From JACVRX01 sp035697245 (GTDB lineage Bacteria > Actinomycetota > Actinomycetes > Jiangellales > Jiangellaceae): 12,262 nt of DNA. Location: positions 1 through 12,262 of the forward strand of contig DASSDH010000083.1 of the NCBI GenBank assembly GCA_035697245.1, in the 5' to 3' direction. Positions 6,035 to 12,262 of the stretch are shown here, in pieces. The stretch's first letter is position 1. Every line of letters starts with the position of its first letter. The notes below the pieces were generated by a model. That model had not been told where the DNA came from and searched no databases. It saw nothing but the letters and a program-made list of their open reading frames with translations. The translations under genes and the position numbers were made by a program.

Positions 6035-6116
6035 GCGCGTCCTCCAAGCTCCTGGGCGAAGATGTCCGAACGTCGCGGGCAAACCTACCGCGTGAGCAGA
6101 TCATCGAGGGGGTTTG
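6035..6116. promoter_or_regulatory. Divergent promoter region Lrp-like / thiL
   Basis: An 82-bp gap. On the minus strand, TAGGTT (6087-6082) has the actinobacterial -10 form TAnnnT and lies 47 bases from the Lrp-like start, but no good -35 is seen at 17-18 bases. On the plus strand GAGGGGG (6106-6112) serves as ribosome binding site for thiL; its promoter is not evident. Confidence 0.3.
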
Positions 6117-7064
6117 ATGTCGGAGAAGCTGGCCGACCTCGGTGAGTTCGGCCTGATCGCCGCCATTACGGCCCGGCTGCCGCAAGGAAGCGGGGTGATC
6201 GTCGGCCCGGGTGACGACGCCGCGGTGCTGGCAACCGCGGACGGCCGCGTCGTCGTGACCACCGACCTCCTGGTGGAGAACCGCCACTTCCGGCGCGACT
6301 GGTCGTCAGCGGACGACATCGGCCACAAGGCGGCGGCGCAGAATCTCGCCGATGTCGCCGCGATGGGGGCGGTTCCAACCGGCCTGGTCGTGGGTCTGGG
6401 GGCGCCGGCGGATTTGCCCACAGCGTGGGCGCTGGGCTTCGCCGACGGCCTGCGGGAGGAGTGCGACCCCCTGGGCGTGTCCGTGGTCGGCGGTGACGTC
6501 GTCCGATCCGATGTCGTCGTGGTTGCGATGACTGCGTTGGGAGACCTCCGGGGCCGGGCTCCGGTGACGCGTGCCGGTGCCCGGCCGGGCGACGTCGTTG
6601 CCGTCTGTGGCCGGCTGGGCTGGGCAGAAGCCGGTTTCCGGGTGCTCAGCCGAGGGTTCAGGTCACCGCGAGTGCTGGTGGAGGCACACCGGCGGCCGGC
6701 CGTCCCCTATCGCGCAGGTCCACAAGCGGCCGAACTGGGCGCGACCGCGATGTGCGACGTGAGCGACGGGCTGCTCGCGGACGTCGGCCATGTCGCGCAG
6801 GCGAGCGGAGTGGCCCTGGACATCGACAGCGGTGCCTTCGACGTGCCCGCGCCGATCCGGGATGCCGCAGCCGCCATCGGTGCCAAGCCGCTGGACTGGA
6901 TTCTTACCGGCGGCGACGACAACGCGCTCGCGGCGACGTTTCCGGCCGGGGTGCCTCTGCCGGAACCGTGGCGGGTTGTAGGCCGGGTATCAGCAGGCGA
7001 AGGCGTGACTGTCGACGGAGAGCCTTACGAAGGTGATCCGGGCCACGCGCATTTTCGGGATTGA
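6117..7064 (+). CDS. thiL: Thiamine-monophosphate kinase
   Basis: ThiL phosphorylates thiamine monophosphate with ATP to thiamine diphosphate, the active cofactor, in the cytoplasm. It belongs to the AIR synthase/PurM-like superfamily. The 315-residue length is normal. Seen are GEFGLI (9-14), the metal/ATP motif PGDDAAV (31-37), TTDLLVENRHF (48-58), HKAAAQNLADVAAMGA, VGGDVVRSD and CDVSDGLLADVGH. The late substrate motif reads TGGDDNAL (264-271), where most ThiL proteins have GGED followed by Y or H; the Glu-to-Asp change is conservative. The start ATG 6117 follows GAGGGGG with a four-base gap; a TTG at 6114 is less likely. It converges on rpmB with a 16-bp gap that shows only a 4-bp stem and no convincing terminator. 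Confidence 0.95.
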   Translation: MSEKLADLGEFGLIAAITARLPQGSGVIVGPGDDAAVLATADGRVVVTTDLLVENRHFRRDWSSADDIGHKAAAQNLADVAAMGAVPTGLVVGLGAPADLPTAWALGFADGLREECDPLGVSVVGGDVVRSDVVVVAMTALGDLRGRAPVTRAGARPGDVVAVCGRLGWAEAGFRVLSRGFRSPRVLVEAHRRPAVPYRAGPQAAELGATAMCDVSDGLLADVGHVAQASGVALDIDSGAFDVPAPIRDAAAAIGAKPLDWILTGGDDNALAATFPAGVPLPEPWRVVGRVSAGEGVTVDGEPYEGDPGHAHFRD

Positions 7065-7080
7065 CCGTCGTTTCAGACGA

Positions 7081-7266
7081 TCAGCGGCTGACCTTGCCAG
7101 CCTTGATGCACGAGGTGCAGACCTTGATCCGCTTCGGCGTGCCGTTGACGACCGTGCGCACCGACTGGATGTTGGGATACCAGCGGCGGGGCGTCCGGCG
7201 GTGCGAGTGGGAGATCGAGTTGCCGAAGCCCGGGCGCTTGCCGCAGATGTCACAGGTGGCAGCCAC
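7081..7266 (-). CDS. rpmB: Large-subunit ribosomal protein bL28, zinc-binding (C+) form
   Basis: A 61-residue basic protein with the L28 pattern: CDICGKRPGFGNSISHSHRRT at the N-terminus (slightly shortened here to key residues C5, C8, G9, H20, H22), RRWYPNIQ (27-34) and CTSCIKAGKV near the end. Four cysteines (C5, C8, C50, C53) form a zinc ribbon, so this is the zinc-containing paralogue rather than the zinc-independent type induced by zinc starvation in many actinobacteria. The GTG start at 7266 is fixed by GAAGGAG at 7280-7274, seven bases away, the strongest ribosome binding site in the window along with that of the next gene. It is divergent from the DAK2 gene. Confidence 0.97.
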   Translation of the reverse strand: MAATCDICGKRPGFGNSISHSHRRTPRRWYPNIQSVRTVVNGTPKRIKVCTSCIKAGKVSR

Positions 7267-7297
7267 GGGGAAACTCCTTCAAAAACTGGAATGCGGC

Positions 7298-7340
7298 GGG
7301 CAACCGGAACAGGTTACCCGGGGCGCAACGTAAGCCCCAA
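7298..7340 (-). promoter_or_regulatory. Possible rpmB promoter with overlapping imperfect inverted repeat
   Basis: On the minus strand TTGGGG (7340-7335) and TAACCT (7316-7311) are 18 bases apart, a plausible -35/-10 pair placed about 45 bases before the rpmB start. The -10 overlaps an imperfect inverted repeat, GGGCAACC (7298-7305) and GGTTACCC (7312-7319), with one mismatch and a six-base spacer. It does not resemble a Zur box. The remaining gap to 7437 holds AGGAGG (7425-7430) for the plus-strand gene but no clear plus-strand promoter. Confidence 0.3.
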
Positions 7341-7437
7341 ATCCATGATCGAGTGTTCACCCGTTGTATGACGCTCCGGCCGGTCGGCGGCGCGAGCTAA
7401 CCTCCACGCCAGGTGGTGAGCACGAGGAGGCCCGGCC

Positions 7438-9066
7438 ATGGTTGGCCAACCGGTCCTGGACGCGAAGGTGGTCCTGCGCTGGTGCCGGGCTGCGCTCGCC
7501 GGGTTGGCCGAGGCACGTGAGGAGATCGACGCACTCAACGTCTATCCGGTCCCCGACGGTGACACCGGAACAAACCTGTACCTGACCCTGGAGTCGGCGA
7601 CCGAGGCGGCCGAACGGGCGCATCGCGAGAATGCCGCATTGGGTCCGGCCCTGGCCGCCATTGCGCGCGGCGCGCTGCTGGGTGCGCGGGGGAACTCCGG
7701 TGTGATCCTCGCGCAGATGTTCCGCGCCGTGGCCGACGCACTCGGCACCGCGGGTGACACCGCGACCCAACCGGCCGTGTTCGCCGCGGCCCTGACCAAG
7801 GCGGCCGACGCCGGCTACGCCGCGGTGGCACACCCGGTCGAAGGCACGATGCTCTCAGTAGCCCGAGCCGCGGCGCAGGCCGCCACGGAGCGCGCCGAAA
7901 CCGGGGCCTCTTCTCCCGACGTCGCGCTCGCCGCGGCCGACGCCGCTCATGAAGCCCTGAACCGCACGCCGGACCAACTGGAGATCCTGCGCCGGGCGGG
8001 CGTGGTCGATGCCGGTGGACGTGGTCTGACCGTCGTACTCGATGCCCTGGACATGATTCTGACCGGCCGCCGGCCGCTGGACCATCCGCGGACGGTCACC
8101 GAGCACGCGGTGCGGTCCGTCACTGCGGACACCACCGTCACTGTGGACACCACCACTCAGGGGTCGCCCGCCTATGAGGTGATGTACCTGCTGGACGCGC
8201 CGCAGAGCGCCATTCCGGCGTTGCGGACGATGCTCGAACCCCTCGGTGATTCGCTGATCGTCGTCGGTGGTGAGCCGCTGTGGAACGTCCACGTCCATGT
8301 CGATGACGCCGGTGCCGCCATCGAGGCCGGAATTGCGGCCGGCCGCCCACACCGCATCCGAGTCACCTACCTGACCGAGCCGCTCGGCCGCCCGGAGCCG
8401 AATGGCGGAGCCCGAGCGGTCGTTGCCTTCGCCGCAGGGGATGGTTTGGCCACGCTGTTCGAGTCGGCCGGTGTCACCGTGGTGCAAACCTCCGTAGGCC
8501 GACCGTCGACTGCGGAGATGCTGGCCGCCATCGAACGCAGCGGAGCGGGGGAGGTCGTCGTGTTGCCCAACGCGCGCGACGGCATCGCCGTGGCCGAAGC
8601 CGCCGCGGCCGAAGCGAGGTCTGCTGGCGTGCGGGTCGCGGTCATCCCGACCAGGGCCCAGGTTCAGGGAATCGCCGCCGCTGCGGTGCACGAACCCGCG
8701 CGGACATTCGACGCCGACGTGGTGGCGATGACGACGGCAGCCGGGCACACCAGGCACGGCGCGGTGACCGTCGCGGTGCGCGAGGCCGTCACGTCGGCAG
8801 GGGTGTGCCAGCCGGGCGACGTGCTGGGAGTTGTGGAAGGCGACTTCGTCGTGATCGGTGACGACGTGCGCGCGGTTGCCGTCGGGGTCGTCGAGCGCAT
8901 GCTCGCGGCCGGGGGAGAGCTGGTCACCGTCGTCGCTGGCTCTGAATCCGATCGTGCGCTGGCCGACACGGTGACCGACGCGGTTCGGCGAAGCCACCCC
9001 GGGGTCGACACGGTGGTCTACGTGGGCGGCCAGCCCAGGTACCCGCTGCTGATCGGGGTGGAGTGA
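7438..9066 (+). CDS. DAK2/DhaL-domain protein, FakA-like fatty acid kinase subunit
   Basis: A 542-residue protein of the DhaL/DAK2 family like FakA, the ATP-binding subunit that with a FakB (DegV) protein phosphorylates fatty acids in Firmicutes. The N-terminal kinase domain has NVYPVPDGDTGTN with D40 and D42 (Mg-ATP), GALLGARGNSG (78-88), PVEGTM and VDAGGRGL. The linker around residues 220-243 is rich in Thr and Asp. The middle domain carries GDSLIVVGGE and NVHVHVDDAGAAIEAG, and the C-terminal part from about residue 330 is the EDD/DegV-like half with VVVLPNARDG and VVEGDF. In M. tuberculosis the counterpart is split over Rv2975c/Rv2974c; here it is intact. The ATG at 7438 follows AGGAGG with a seven-base gap. 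It overlaps recG, a linkage conserved in many bacteria. No FakB partner lies in the window, so the substrate is inferred. Confidence 0.9.
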   Translation: MVGQPVLDAKVVLRWCRAALAGLAEAREEIDALNVYPVPDGDTGTNLYLTLESATEAAERAHRENAALGPALAAIARGALLGARGNSGVILAQMFRAVADALGTAGDTATQPAVFAAALTKAADAGYAAVAHPVEGTMLSVARAAAQAATERAETGASSPDVALAAADAAHEALNRTPDQLEILRRAGVVDAGGRGLTVVLDALDMILTGRRPLDHPRTVTEHAVRSVTADTTVTVDTTTQGSPAYEVMYLLDAPQSAIPALRTMLEPLGDSLIVVGGEPLWNVHVHVDDAGAAIEAGIAAGRPHRIRVTYLTEPLGRPEPNGGARAVVAFAAGDGLATLFESAGVTVVQTSVGRPSTAEMLAAIERSGAGEVVVLPNARDGIAVAEAAAAEARSAGVRVAVIPTRAQVQGIAAAAVHEPARTFDADVVAMTTAAGHTRHGAVTVAVREAVTSAGVCQPGDVLGVVEGDFVVIGDDVRAVAVGVVERMLAAGGELVTVVAGSESDRALADTVTDAVRRSHPGVDTVVYVGGQPRYPLLIGVE

Positions 9067-11240
9067 TGCCGGCCGAATGGAACGAGCCGCTGACCAAGAC
9101 CTTGGGTCGGCAGACTGCCAACGCGCTTGGCACCGGGCTCGACGTTCACACCGTCGCCGACCTGTTGCGCCACTATCCGCGGCGGTACGCCGAACGGGGC
9201 GAGCTGACCGATCTCGACTCCCTGCAGCTCGACGAGCAGGTCACCGTGCTGGCCAGGGTGGAGTCGGTGACCACGAGGCGGATGAAGACCCGTCGCGGTG
9301 GGATCACCGAGGCCGTCGTGACCGACGGCAGGGGACGGTTGGTGTTGACCTTCTTCAACCAGCCTTGGCGCGAGCGTGACCTGCAGCCAGGCCGGATCGG
9401 GCTGTTCGCCGGCACGGTGGGGGTCTACCGCCGGCACCGCCAACTCGCCCATCCCGACTACGTTCTTCTCCCCGAAGGTTCTGACGTCACGGCGGTGGCA
9501 GAGGAGTTCGCCGACGAGCTCATTCCCGTCTATGCCGCCACCGCCAACCTTGCTACGTGGAAGATCGCGCGCTGCGTCCGGGTAGTCCTCGACACCCTCG
9601 GTGCCGTTCCCGATCCGATTCCGCCGCAGATCCGGCGGCGATTGGGGCTCATGGACGCTGTGGCCGCGCTACGGACCGTGCACCGACCAGCGTCGCGCGA
9701 GGATGTCGAGCGGGCCAAACACCGGCTCCGCTTCGAGGAGGCATTTGTCCTCCAGGTCGAGCTGGCCCGTCGGCGCGAGTCGGCCGCAGCGCTGCCCGCG
9801 GTGCCACGCAAGGCAGCGGCCGGCGGGTTGCTCGATGCCTTCGACGAGCGGCTGCCATTCCAGCTCACGGCGGGTCAGATCCGCGTCGGCGATGAAATTG
9901 CCGCCGACCTCGCCCGCGACCACCCGATGCATCGGCTGCTTCAGGGCGAAGTCGGCACGGGAAAGACGGTCGTGGCGCTGCGCGCCATGCTCACCGTCGT
10001 CGACAGCGGCGGCCAAGCGGTGTTGCTGGCGCCGACGGAGGTGCTGGCCCAGCAGCATTACCGGTCGCTCACCGAACTACTGGGGCCGCTGGCCGAGCGT
10101 GGACTGCTCGGCGGCTCGGACGCCGGTACCCGGGTCGCGTTGCTCACCGGGTCGTTGGGCGCGGAGGCCCACCGCGAAGCGCTGCTTCACGCGGCCTCCG
10201 GCCAGGCGGGGATCATCGTCGGTACACACGCGCTGCTGGAGGACCGCGTGCAGTTCGCCGACCTCGGTCTTGTGGTGGTCGACGAGCAGCACCGCTTCGG
10301 CGTCGAGCAGCGCGCCGCCCTGGCGTCGAAGGGTCCCGGCGACACTCGGCCACACGTCCTGGTCATGACCGCAACTCCGATTCCGCGAACGGTTGCGATG
10401 ACCGTGTTCGGTGACCTGTGGGTGTCCACCCTCAGCGAGCTCCCGGCCGGGCGGGCGGACGTGACGACGCATGTGGTGCCAGTCGACGAGAAGCCACACT
10501 TCCTGGACCGTGCTTGGCAGCGGGCCAAGGAGGAGGTCGGCAAGGGTCACCAGGTCTACATCGTCTGTCCGCGCATAGGCGGCGATGTGCCGGAGCCGGA
10601 CGCGAAACCCGACGGGGAAGCAGGCGGTCGGCCGATCGCGGTCCTCGACGTGGTGGAGATGCTGCGCGCCGGTCCGCTGGCGGGATTGGAGGTCGAGGCT
10701 TTGCACGGCCGTATGTCGCCGGATGCAAAGGACCGCGCCATGCGTCGGTTTGTCTCGGGGGAAGCGCCGGTTCTCGTGGCGACGACAGTCGTCGAGGTCG
10801 GAGTGGACGTGGGGACCGCGTCCACGATGGTTGTCATGGACGCGGACCGGTTCGGTGTCTCGCAGCTGCACCAGCTTCGCGGCCGGATCGGGCGGGGTGA
10901 GGTGCCCGGCCTCTGCCTACTGGTCACCGCGCTCCCCGAGGGCAGCCCGGCCCGCGGGCGGCTGGCCGCCGTCGCCGCCACCCGAGACGGCTTCACTCTT
11001 GCGCGCGTCGACCTCGAACAGCGTCGTGAGGGCGATGTACTCGGGGCCGCCCAGTCCGGGCGACGGTCGAGTCTGCGTCTGCTGTCGGTGATTCACGATG
11101 AGAACGTCATCCTCGCCGCCCGCGAGGCAGCGAGCCTTTATGTGGCCGACGACCCGGAGTTGCGTCGCTGGCTGCCGCTTGCCGACGCCGTGTCCGAACT
11201 GGCCGGCGACGAGCGCGCCGAATATCTGGAGAAGGCGTGA
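9066..11240 (+). CDS. recG: ATP-dependent DNA helicase RecG
   Basis: RecG remodels stalled replication forks and branch-migrates Holliday junctions. The 724-residue product has family length. Residues 1-250 or so form the wedge/OB-fold part (LRHYPRRYAERGELTDL, then VESVTTRRMKTRRGG). The helicase core has Walker A GEVGTGKT (294-301), LLAPTEVLAQQH, motif II DEQH (406-409) followed by RFGVEQR, motif III VMTATPIPRT, ATTVVEVGVDV, and motif VI QLRGRIGRG (603-611). The TRG region EGDVLGAAQSG is near residue 655-664. Two starts are possible: GTG 9063, which shares GTGA with the previous stop, or ATG 9066, which shares TGATG; ATG is preferred. Either way translation is coupled to the DAK2 gene, and GGTGGAG at 9057-9063 lies in that gene. 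All motifs are intact. Confidence 0.97.
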   Translation: MPAEWNEPLTKTLGRQTANALGTGLDVHTVADLLRHYPRRYAERGELTDLDSLQLDEQVTVLARVESVTTRRMKTRRGGITEAVVTDGRGRLVLTFFNQPWRERDLQPGRIGLFAGTVGVYRRHRQLAHPDYVLLPEGSDVTAVAEEFADELIPVYAATANLATWKIARCVRVVLDTLGAVPDPIPPQIRRRLGLMDAVAALRTVHRPASREDVERAKHRLRFEEAFVLQVELARRRESAAALPAVPRKAAAGGLLDAFDERLPFQLTAGQIRVGDEIAADLARDHPMHRLLQGEVGTGKTVVALRAMLTVVDSGGQAVLLAPTEVLAQQHYRSLTELLGPLAERGLLGGSDAGTRVALLTGSLGAEAHREALLHAASGQAGIIVGTHALLEDRVQFADLGLVVVDEQHRFGVEQRAALASKGPGDTRPHVLVMTATPIPRTVAMTVFGDLWVSTLSELPAGRADVTTHVVPVDEKPHFLDRAWQRAKEEVGKGHQVYIVCPRIGGDVPEPDAKPDGEAGGRPIAVLDVVEMLRAGPLAGLEVEALHGRMSPDAKDRAMRRFVSGEAPVLVATTVVEVGVDVGTASTMVVMDADRFGVSQLHQLRGRIGRGEVPGLCLLVTALPEGSPARGRLAAVAATRDGFTLARVDLEQRREGDVLGAAQSGRRSSLRLLSVIHDENVILAAREAASLYVADDPELRRWLPLADAVSELAGDERAEYLEKA

Positions 11241-11271
11241 CGGGGGTTTCACGACCTGCGAGAACACCCCG
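11241..11271 (+). terminator. Imperfect hairpin directly after recG, possible terminator
   Basis: Immediately after the recG stop, 11241-11250 (CGGGGGTTTC) pairs with 11262-11271 (GAACACCCCG): five GC pairs, a two-by-two internal mismatch, then TTC/GAA, around an 11-base loop. No U tract follows. The position suggests termination of the DAK2-recG unit, but the structure is imperfect. Confidence 0.4.
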
Positions 11272-11509
11272 AATCTAAGTGCGGAGCGCTGCCTCCGTCA
11301 CTGGTCGACCTCGCCACCAGCTTGACGGGCTGCTCGGCTAGCTGGACCACGATTCCGGGGTTGCGATCGACGCTCCTATGTCCTGCCGGCACGGACAGTG
11401 AGGATTACGAGCCCAAATCTGTGCCTTATCCGACACGGGCCCGGCTGCCAGCGGCGAGAATGCGGCTGGAAGATCGGTTTCGACCGCGGCCTGGGGAGAG
11501 GAGCGGCGG
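11272..11509. other. Non-coding stretch between recG and the DUF3592 gene
   Basis: No reading frame here looks real on either strand. The stretch has two weak dyads: CCAGCT (11317-11322) with AGCTGG (11340-11345), and TGTCC (11379-11383) with GGACA (11393-11397). TTGACG at 11322-11327 looks like a -35 but has no -10 at a normal distance. The ribosome binding site of the next gene, AGGAG at 11498-11502, closes the gap. It presumably holds that gene's promoter and leader. Confidence 0.45.
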
Positions 11510-12220
11510 GTGAACCGGGATGTCCTGGCGCGCTGGTCCTGGCGCCTGTTTATGGCGATCGGCGTCGTGATCCTCATTGTTGGCGCGGTGATGTTCGTGC
11601 GCACTGTGCGGTTCGTGGCCGAAGCCGAGCATGCGACCGGCACGGTCGTCGACCTGTCACGCCGAAGCGACTCCGAGGGGACGGTCTTCTATCCGGTCGT
11701 GCGCTTTGTCACAGCCAACGCCGAGACGATCGAGTTTGTCTCCTCCTCCGGCTCCTCTCCGGCGTCCGAGTCGCCCGGCGACCGCGTTGAGGTTCTCTAC
11801 GACCCAGACGATCCGTACGGCGCGCAACTGAGCGGCATATTTCACGTTTGGCTGGGGCCGGCCGTCTTGGCGATGGTTGGTGCTGGTTTTGTCGCTTCAG
11901 CCTGGTACACCCGCCGACGCACGCGCGTGACGAGCGTGGCCGACGCCGAGTGGCTGCGCGCACACGGGCACCACCTGAACGGCGACTCGCCACGAGTCGT
12001 CACCGACTCGGTCGAGATTCAGGGCAGCTCGCCTTTCCGCCTGGAGGTTGATGTTCACGACGCCACCCGGGACGAGGTGCGTGTGCTGACCTCCGATCCG
12101 ATCTGGTTCGATCCCACCCCTCATCTCGAGAATCGCAAGACGCTCGATGTCTATGTCGACCCAACGCGGCCCGAGCGTTACCTCGTCGACATCTCGTTCC
12201 TGCCGCGCTTGGCGGGGTAA
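11510..12220 (+). CDS. DUF3592 domain membrane protein
   Basis: A 236-residue protein of unknown function. Two membrane segments are predicted, residues 13-30 (FMAIGVVILIVGAVMFV) and 111-133 (FHVWLGPAVLAMVGAGFVA). The roughly 80 residues between them form the DUF3592 beta domain: ATGTVVDLS, YPVVRFVTANAETIEF, then GDRVEVLYDPDDPYGAQL, with the typical V-LYDP pattern. The positively charged TRRRTR after the second segment suggests a cytoplasmic C-terminus, which would put the middle domain outside. The C-terminal 100 residues form a second beta-rich domain with SDPIWFDPT and LDVYVDPTRPERYLVD. The start GTG 11510 follows AGGAG at 11498-11502 with a seven-base gap. It stands alone after recG and is separated by 269 bp. 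Family membership is read from pattern memory; the role is unknown. Confidence 0.82.
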   Translation: MNRDVLARWSWRLFMAIGVVILIVGAVMFVRTVRFVAEAEHATGTVVDLSRRSDSEGTVFYPVVRFVTANAETIEFVSSSGSSPASESPGDRVEVLYDPDDPYGAQLSGIFHVWLGPAVLAMVGAGFVASAWYTRRRTRVTSVADAEWLRAHGHHLNGDSPRVVTDSVEIQGSSPFRLEVDVHDATRDEVRVLTSDPIWFDPTPHLENRKTLDVYVDPTRPERYLVDISFLPRLAG

Positions 12221-12236
12221 CACTCCTTAGACCTAT

Positions 12237-12252
12237 CCGAACATCTGTTCGA
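12237..12252. promoter_or_regulatory. LexA-binding site (SOS box)
   Basis: CGAAC-ATCT-GTTCG at 12238-12251 is a perfect match to the actinobacterial/mycobacterial core CGAAC-N4-GTTCG; extended to 16 bp, only the first base (C for T at 12237) breaks the palindrome. LexA binds this site and blocks transcription until DNA damage activates RecA. It lies 17 bp after the stop of the DUF3592 gene, so the likely target is a plus-strand gene starting beyond the right edge. TTAGAC (12227-12232) and GACATT (12251-12256) flank the box at 18 bp and might be a weak promoter that the box sits inside. Confidence 0.8.
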
Positions 12253-12262
12253 CATTGGGTGG

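Noticed and set aside
7065..7092. Terminator between thiL and rpmB
   Set aside because: Only a CGTC/GACG 4-bp stem and a TCAGC-G-GCTGA palindrome with a one-base loop are found; neither is a credible terminator.
7855..8997. Minus-strand open frame of 380 codons
   Set aside because: It is entirely antisense to the DAK2-domain gene and its His/Arg/Gly-rich composition is that of a shadow frame.
11322..11327. TTGACG as the -35 of a DUF3592 promoter
   Set aside because: No TAnnnT hexamer lies 16-19 bases downstream.
11322..11513. Small plus-strand open frame of 63 codons between recG and the DUF3592 gene
   Set aside because: It starts with TTG without a ribosome binding site and has no resemblance to known proteins; it overlaps the ribosome binding site and start of the next gene.

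Overview
The window is a high-GC chromosomal segment from an actinobacterium (Actinomycetota). Three things point there: the gene order (hup / cofC / plsC / gpsA / ddl / DUF3515 / Lrp-like / thiL / rpmB / DAK2 protein / recG) matches, from memory, the conserved neighbourhood in Streptomyces and partly in Mycobacterium; an HU-type protein carries a long Lys/Ala/Pro tail; and a coenzyme F420 biosynthesis gene is present. The genus cannot be fixed from the sequence.

Region by region. Positions 1-345 hold the 3' end of a histone-like HU gene (+), a lysine-rich tail built on perfect 18-bp repeats and closed by a hairpin at 353-370. Facing it on the minus strand is a two-gene unit, the F420 guanylyltransferase gene cofC/fbiD (622-1284) followed by a small OB-fold/cold-shock-like protein (383-625), joined by a GTGA start/stop overlap. 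Divergent from these, a PlsC-like acyltransferase (1338-2093) and glycerol-3-phosphate dehydrogenase GpsA (2090-3097) form a coupled phospholipid pair. A Cys/Met-metabolism PLP enzyme (3094-4215, minus) is convergent with gpsA and divergent, by only 36 bp, from D-Ala-D-Ala ligase (4252-5373, +). A minus-strand pair follows: a stand-alone Lrp/AsnC ligand-binding domain (5798-6034) and a DUF3515 lipoprotein (5370-5819). Then come thiamine-monophosphate kinase ThiL (6117-7064, +), ribosomal protein L28 (7081-7266, minus), a FakA-like DAK2-domain protein (7438-9066, +), the RecG helicase (9066-11240, +), about 270 bp without a convincing gene, and a DUF3592 membrane protein (11510-12220, +). The last 42 bases contain a near-perfect actinobacterial LexA (SOS) box.

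Functionally this is mostly housekeeping: nucleoid structure, F420 and thiamine cofactors, phospholipid and peptidoglycan precursors, sulfur amino acids, ribosome and DNA repair. The layout is very compact, with four start/stop overlaps in tandem pairs and two convergent pairs whose stop codons overlap within four bases. I see no mobile element, CRISPR array, tRNA or rRNA, and no clear previously undescribed multi-gene system. The best leads are the SOS box at the right edge, the HU tail repeat array, the cofC-coupled small protein, the atypical PLP enzyme and the DUF3592 gene downstream of recG.
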